Positions 5,681 to 8,155 of a stretch of 8,155 nucleotides of DNA are shown piece by piece (position 1 is the first letter of the stretch; each line of letters begins with the position of its first letter). The notes beneath the pieces were generated by a model. That model was not told where the DNA came from. It searched no databases and worked only from the letters and a program-made list of their open reading frames with translations. A program made the position numbers and the translations under genes. Source of the DNA: CAVPLM01 sp964497095 (GTDB lineage: Bacteria; Actinomycetota; Thermoleophilia; RBG-16-64-13); contig CAZCCL010000118.1 of NCBI GenBank assembly GCA_964497095.1, positions 1-8,155 of the forward strand, read 5' to 3'.

Positions 5681-5756
5681 GGGGAGATATTGGCGAAGCC
5701 GGCGCCATCCGGCATCTCAGAAGCTATCATCTGTAGTAGAGCCAGGAGGTAGAGCC
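5655..5756 (+). promoter_or_regulatory. candidate leuA attenuator (leader structures and Shine-Dalgarno pairing)
   Basis: Four complementarities lie here. CTCCCCC (5669-5675) pairs with GGGGGAG (5680-5686) in a 7-bp stem with a GCTA loop around the leader stop. TGGCG/CGCCA (5691-5695/5703-5707) and GCCGG/CCGGC (5698-5702/5709-5713) are mutually exclusive hairpins. GAGAT (5684-5688) can pair with ATCTC (5714-5718), extending the GCCGG hairpin and competing with the first stem. Finally, the leuA ribosome binding site AGGAGGT (5744-5750) is the exact complement of ACCTCCT (5655-5661) in the leucine-codon run. No T run follows any hairpin, so control of translation initiation looks more likely than intrinsic termination. 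Ribosome stalling on the Leu codons would uncover the binding site. The model is inferred from pairing alone. Confidence 0.5.
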
Positions 5757-7325
5757 ATGTCCACGAGTCGCCGCAACATAGGGGTGCCCGTCGTCTTCTT
5801 CGATACCACGCTGCGCGACGGGGAGCAGTCCCCGGGCAGCAGCCTGAACGCTTCGGAGAAGCTGGAGATCGCCCATCAGTTGGCGCGTCTCGGGGTCGAC
5901 GTCATCGAGGCCGGCTTCCCGGCCAGCAGCCCCGGCGACTTCGAGGCCGTGCAGGCGATCGCCCGGGAGGTCAAGGGGGCCGTCATCTGCGGCCTGGCCC
6001 GGTGCACGGAGAGCGACATCCGCACCTGCTGGGAGGCCATCAAGGACGCCGAGCGCCCGCGAATCCACACGTTCGTGTCGACCTCCGACATCCATCTGGA
6101 GCACCAGATGCATGTGAGTCGGGAGGAAGTGATCCGTTTGACCCGGGAGATGGTGGAGTTGTGCGTGTCGCTCTGCCCGGAGGACGTGGAGTTCTCCGCC
6201 ATGGACGCCACCCGCTCGGACGTAGACTTCCTTGCCGAGGTATTGACCGCCGCCGTCGAGGCTGGGGCCACCACCATCAACGTTCCCGACACAGTGGGCT
6301 ACGCCCTCCCCGGCGAATACGCCGGACTGATGGACCAGCTGTACGAGAAGGTACCGGGCCTCGAGAACGTGGTGTTGAGTGCGCACTGCCACAACGACCT
6401 GGGGCTGGCCGTGGCCAACTCTTTGGCCGCGGTGGAGAGAGGCGCCACCCAGGTGGAGGTCGCGGTCAACGGCCTGGGCGAGCGGGCGGGGAACGCGGCC
6501 TTGGAAGAGATCGCCATGGCTCTCATCACCCGCCGGGACATCACCCAGCGTCCGGTCAACATCGTGACCACCGAGATCGCCCGCACCAGCCGTATGGTCT
6601 CCAGCTTCACCGGGCACTTGGTGCAGGCCAACAAGGCCATCGTGGGCAAGAACGCGTTCGCCCACGAATCCGGGATTCACCAGGATGGCGTGCTGAAGGA
6701 GCGCACCACCTACGAGATAATGCACGCCCGGGATATCGGGTTGATCGATTCGGATATCGTCTTGGGCAAGCACTCCGGCCGCCATGCGTTGCGGGCCCAT
6801 CTGGCCGAGATCGGGATCCATCTGGACGGGCCGGAGTTGGACGAGGTCTTCCGCCGTTTCAAGGAGACGGCAGACAAGAAGAAGGAGGTCACCACCGCCG
6901 ATCTGGAAGCCCTGGTGGGGGAGGAGATCCGCGAGCGCGAGGACGTGTACTCACTCGAACACGTCTATGTCTCGGCGGGTACCGATATCATCCCTTCGAG
7001 CCAGGTGGGCGTGCTCAAGCAGGGCGAGCACTGCGCGGGGAAGGCTTTCTCCGGGGGATCGGTGGAATCCATCTTCCTCGCCATCGACGACGCGGTGGGG
7101 GTCACCGGCAAGCTGCTGGACTACCAGGTGCGCTCCATCACCTCGGGCAAGGATTCCTTGGGGGAGGTACGGGTGGTCGTGGAAGTGGACGGCAAACGCT
7201 ACGCCGGACAGGCGGTGTCGATCGACGTGCTGGAAGCCTCGGCCAAAGCCTACGTGCGGGCTCTCAACAACGTGCCCAGGAAGCGGGAAGCGGGAGGCGC
7301 TCGTGGCGACAGGGTCTACCTGTAG
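5757..7325 (+). CDS. leuA: 2-isopropylmalate synthase
   Basis: First committed step of leucine synthesis: condenses acetyl-CoA with 2-oxoisovalerate. The 522-aa length and order of blocks fit the short bacterial LeuA form. FFDTTLRDGEQSPG carries R20 and D21 of the active site. The SAHCHNDLG block supplies the metal ligands H210 and H212, and GLGERAGNA (N246 nearby) is the second family signature. FAHESGIHQDG marks the subdomain II linker, and the stretch from about residue 375 onward is the C-terminal leucine-binding regulatory domain, so feedback inhibition by leucine is expected. The start is ATG at 5757 with AGGAGGT at 5744-5750, 6 nt upstream. It has a leucine-rich leader peptide upstream and overlaps the ribosome binding site of the aconitase gene, so both are probably co-transcribed. 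Homocitrate or citramalate synthase is less likely given the leucine-codon leader. Confidence 0.95.
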   Translation: MSTSRRNIGVPVVFFDTTLRDGEQSPGSSLNASEKLEIAHQLARLGVDVIEAGFPASSPGDFEAVQAIAREVKGAVICGLARCTESDIRTCWEAIKDAERPRIHTFVSTSDIHLEHQMHVSREEVIRLTREMVELCVSLCPEDVEFSAMDATRSDVDFLAEVLTAAVEAGATTINVPDTVGYALPGEYAGLMDQLYEKVPGLENVVLSAHCHNDLGLAVANSLAAVERGATQVEVAVNGLGERAGNAALEEIAMALITRRDITQRPVNIVTTEIARTSRMVSSFTGHLVQANKAIVGKNAFAHESGIHQDGVLKERTTYEIMHARDIGLIDSDIVLGKHSGRHALRAHLAEIGIHLDGPELDEVFRRFKETADKKKEVTTADLEALVGEEIREREDVYSLEHVYVSAGTDIIPSSQVGVLKQGEHCAGKAFSGGSVESIFLAIDDAVGVTGKLLDYQVRSITSGKDSLGEVRVVVEVDGKRYAGQAVSIDVLEASAKAYVRALNNVPRKREAGGARGDRVYL

Positions 7326-7334
7326 GAGTTCGAC

Positions 7335-8155
7335 ATGACGCCGAAGGGCGACTCCGCGCCGGCGCAGGGGGGAGGGCGCTCGGGAGCCGACCGCCCAGGA
7401 GCCGACCGCCCAGGAGCCGACCGCTCGGGGGCCGACCGCCCAGGAGCCGAGGGTCCTTTCGGGGCCTGGAAGACTATCGACCTTCCGGGGGGTGCTGCCC
7501 GGGTCGTGGATCTGCAGGCGCTGGCTCGGGCGACGGGTCGTGACCTAGGGCGGCTGCCCTACTCAATCCGCATCCTTCTCGAGAACGCCGCCCGTCACTG
7601 CGGCCTTGGCGTGGTGGAAGAAGGGGATGTCCTGAACCTCCTCGATTGGCACGCGGCCGCGGCCGAGCGCCCTGAACTGGCCTTCATGCCCGGCAGGGTG
7701 TTGCTTCAAGACTTCACGGGGGTGCCCTGCGTGGTGGACCTGGCTGCGCTGCGCTCGGCCTTGGCTCGGAGCGGGGGCGACCCTAAGTCCATCGATCCCA
7801 GCGTGCCCGTCGATCTGGTCATCGATCACTCGGTGCAGGTGGACTGTTGCGCTGTGGCCGACGCCTGCAGCATCAACATGGGTTTGGAGATGGAACGGAA
7901 CGCCGAGCGCTATGCATTGTTGCGCTGGGCTCAAGGAGAATTCGGCAACCTGCGGGTCATGCCTCCCGGAACCGGCATCTGCCACCAGGTCAATCTGGAG
8001 TTCCTGGCCGAGGTGGTGAGGCGGGACGCGGCGGTTGGGCGGGGCGGCGGACCCGGCCTGGGCCCCGGCGCGACCTCCGGTACCCACGGCGCCACCGGCC
8101 CCGGCGCCACCGGCCCCGGTTCAGCCCGCGGCGCCGGCGCGGCCCGCTGCCCCGG
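7335..8155 (+). CDS. acnA: aconitate hydratase AcnA-type (partial, N-terminal 273 aa) with repeat insertions
   Basis: N-terminal third of an aconitase (AcnA/IRP class), an Fe-S enzyme that isomerises citrate and isocitrate. The gene is open at the right edge. Family blocks: LPYSIRILLENA (74-85), VLLQDFTGVPCVVDLAALR (122-140), VPVDLVIDHSVQVD (157-170), ERNAERYALLRWAQ (187-200) and MPPGTGICHQVNLEFLAEVV (209-228). Two oddities: about 41 residues precede the normal FGAWKTIDL start, containing five (S/P)GAD/E repeats; and after residue 228, where the family continues within about a dozen residues to AYPDTLVGTDSHTTM, there is a Gly/Ala/Pro/Thr-rich stretch at least 45 residues long including two GATGP copies. 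The start is ATG at 7335, with TAGGAG 6 nt upstream overlapping the leuA stop. The Fe-S cysteines lie beyond the window. A dedicated isopropylmalate isomerase role is possible but unsupported. Confidence 0.9.
   Translation, partial: MTPKGDSAPAQGGGRSGADRPGADRPGADRSGADRPGAEGPFGAWKTIDLPGGAARVVDLQALARATGRDLGRLPYSIRILLENAARHCGLGVVEEGDVLNLLDWHAAAAERPELAFMPGRVLLQDFTGVPCVVDLAALRSALARSGGDPKSIDPSVPVDLVIDHSVQVDCCAVADACSINMGLEMERNAERYALLRWAQGEFGNLRVMPPGTGICHQVNLEFLAEVVRRDAAVGRGGGPGLGPGATSGTHGATGPGATGPGSARGAGAARCP
7380..7451 (+). repeat. 15-bp in-frame repeats encoding (S/P)GADR
   Basis: Five units of 15 nt (last one shortened) based on ggagccgaccgccca encode SGADR, PGADR, PGADR, SGADR and PGAE at residues 16-39 of the aconitase. 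The tract is hydrophilic and lies before the conserved domain, so it forms a likely disordered N-terminal extension. Confidence 0.88.
8037..8155 (+). repeat. low-complexity insert with 15-bp GATGP repeats inside aconitase
   Basis: Gly/Ala/Pro-rich coding sequence begins around residue 235. It contains two perfect copies of ggcgccaccggcccc (8088-8102, 8103-8117), each encoding GATGP. The tract continues to the window edge without reaching the conserved DTLVGTDSHT region, so the insert is of unknown total length. Confidence 0.8.

Noticed and set aside
5681..5756. Intrinsic terminator in the leuA leader
   Set aside because: None of the hairpins is followed by a T run, so transcription attenuation by a classical terminator is not supported.
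5363..5756. T-box riboswitch upstream of leuA
   Set aside because: No T-box core sequence (AGGGTGGNACCGCG-like) or specifier-loop arrangement is seen. The Leu-codon leader peptide is a better explanation.
5727..6821. Minus-strand frame of 364 codons opposite leuA
   Set aside because: Shadow of leuA, no recognisable domains, and rich in His, Gly and Asp as expected for the complement of a GC-rich gene.
6002..7543. Plus-strand frame of 513 codons overlapping leuA and the start of the aconitase
   Set aside because: Arg/Gly-rich translation in an alternative frame of two solid genes.
8037..8155. Frameshift in the aconitase explaining the low-complexity tail
   Set aside because: No other frame in this stretch shows the expected DTLVGTDSHT region, and the repeats are codon-phased. 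A sequencing error further right cannot be excluded.

Overview
The window is GC-rich bacterial DNA. Its codons end mostly in G or C, GTG and TTG starts are common, and -10 boxes are of the TAnnnT type. One transcript (upstream of leuA) appears to begin at or next to its start codon. Together these suggest a high-GC Gram-positive lineage (Actinomycetota, perhaps deep-branching). The short form of LeuA (522 aa) instead of the ~600-aa mycobacterial form fits a deep branch, but Chloroflexota or another GC-rich phylum is not excluded. A run of exactly 100 N shows this is a draft scaffold.

Layout. (1) 9-2097, plus strand: two subunits of a 3-oxoacid-type CoA-transferase, then a membrane-anchored transglutaminase-like protein, closely spaced with good ribosome binding sites. 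(2) 2094-5362, minus strand, read right to left: a DUF3795 cysteine-rich protein with a C-terminal zinc ribbon; a nitrilase-superfamily amidohydrolase with its own promoter and a coiled-coil tail; a zinc membrane-dipeptidase-type peptidase (M19) interrupted by a hexapeptide repeat and the assembly gap; and a 56-aa predicted single-span membrane protein. (3) 5363-5756: the divergent intergenic region, with a leucine-rich leader peptide and candidate attenuator. (4) 5757-8155, plus strand: leuA (2-isopropylmalate synthase), then an AcnA-type aconitase that runs off the window.

Two points stand out. Upstream of leuA is a 37-codon leader ending in LVLDLLLLLPR. It probably starts on a leaderless mRNA, and its leucine codons are exactly complementary to the leuA Shine-Dalgarno sequence. 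This suggests attenuation at the level of translation, since no U-tract terminator is visible. Second, short in-frame tandem repeats (18, 15 and 15 bp) occur inside or at the end of two unrelated enzymes: ACETAE in the dipeptidase, and (S/P)GADR and GATGP in the aconitase. This points to a genome-wide tendency to insert or expand minisatellites in coding loops.

How the genes may work together: the CoA-transferase activates short-chain acids or 3-oxoacids. The minus-strand cluster looks devoted to amide, nitrile or dipeptide hydrolysis. leuA and the aconitase form one operon, so a leucine-sensing leader could affect both leucine synthesis and citrate isomerisation. These links are inferred from gene order.
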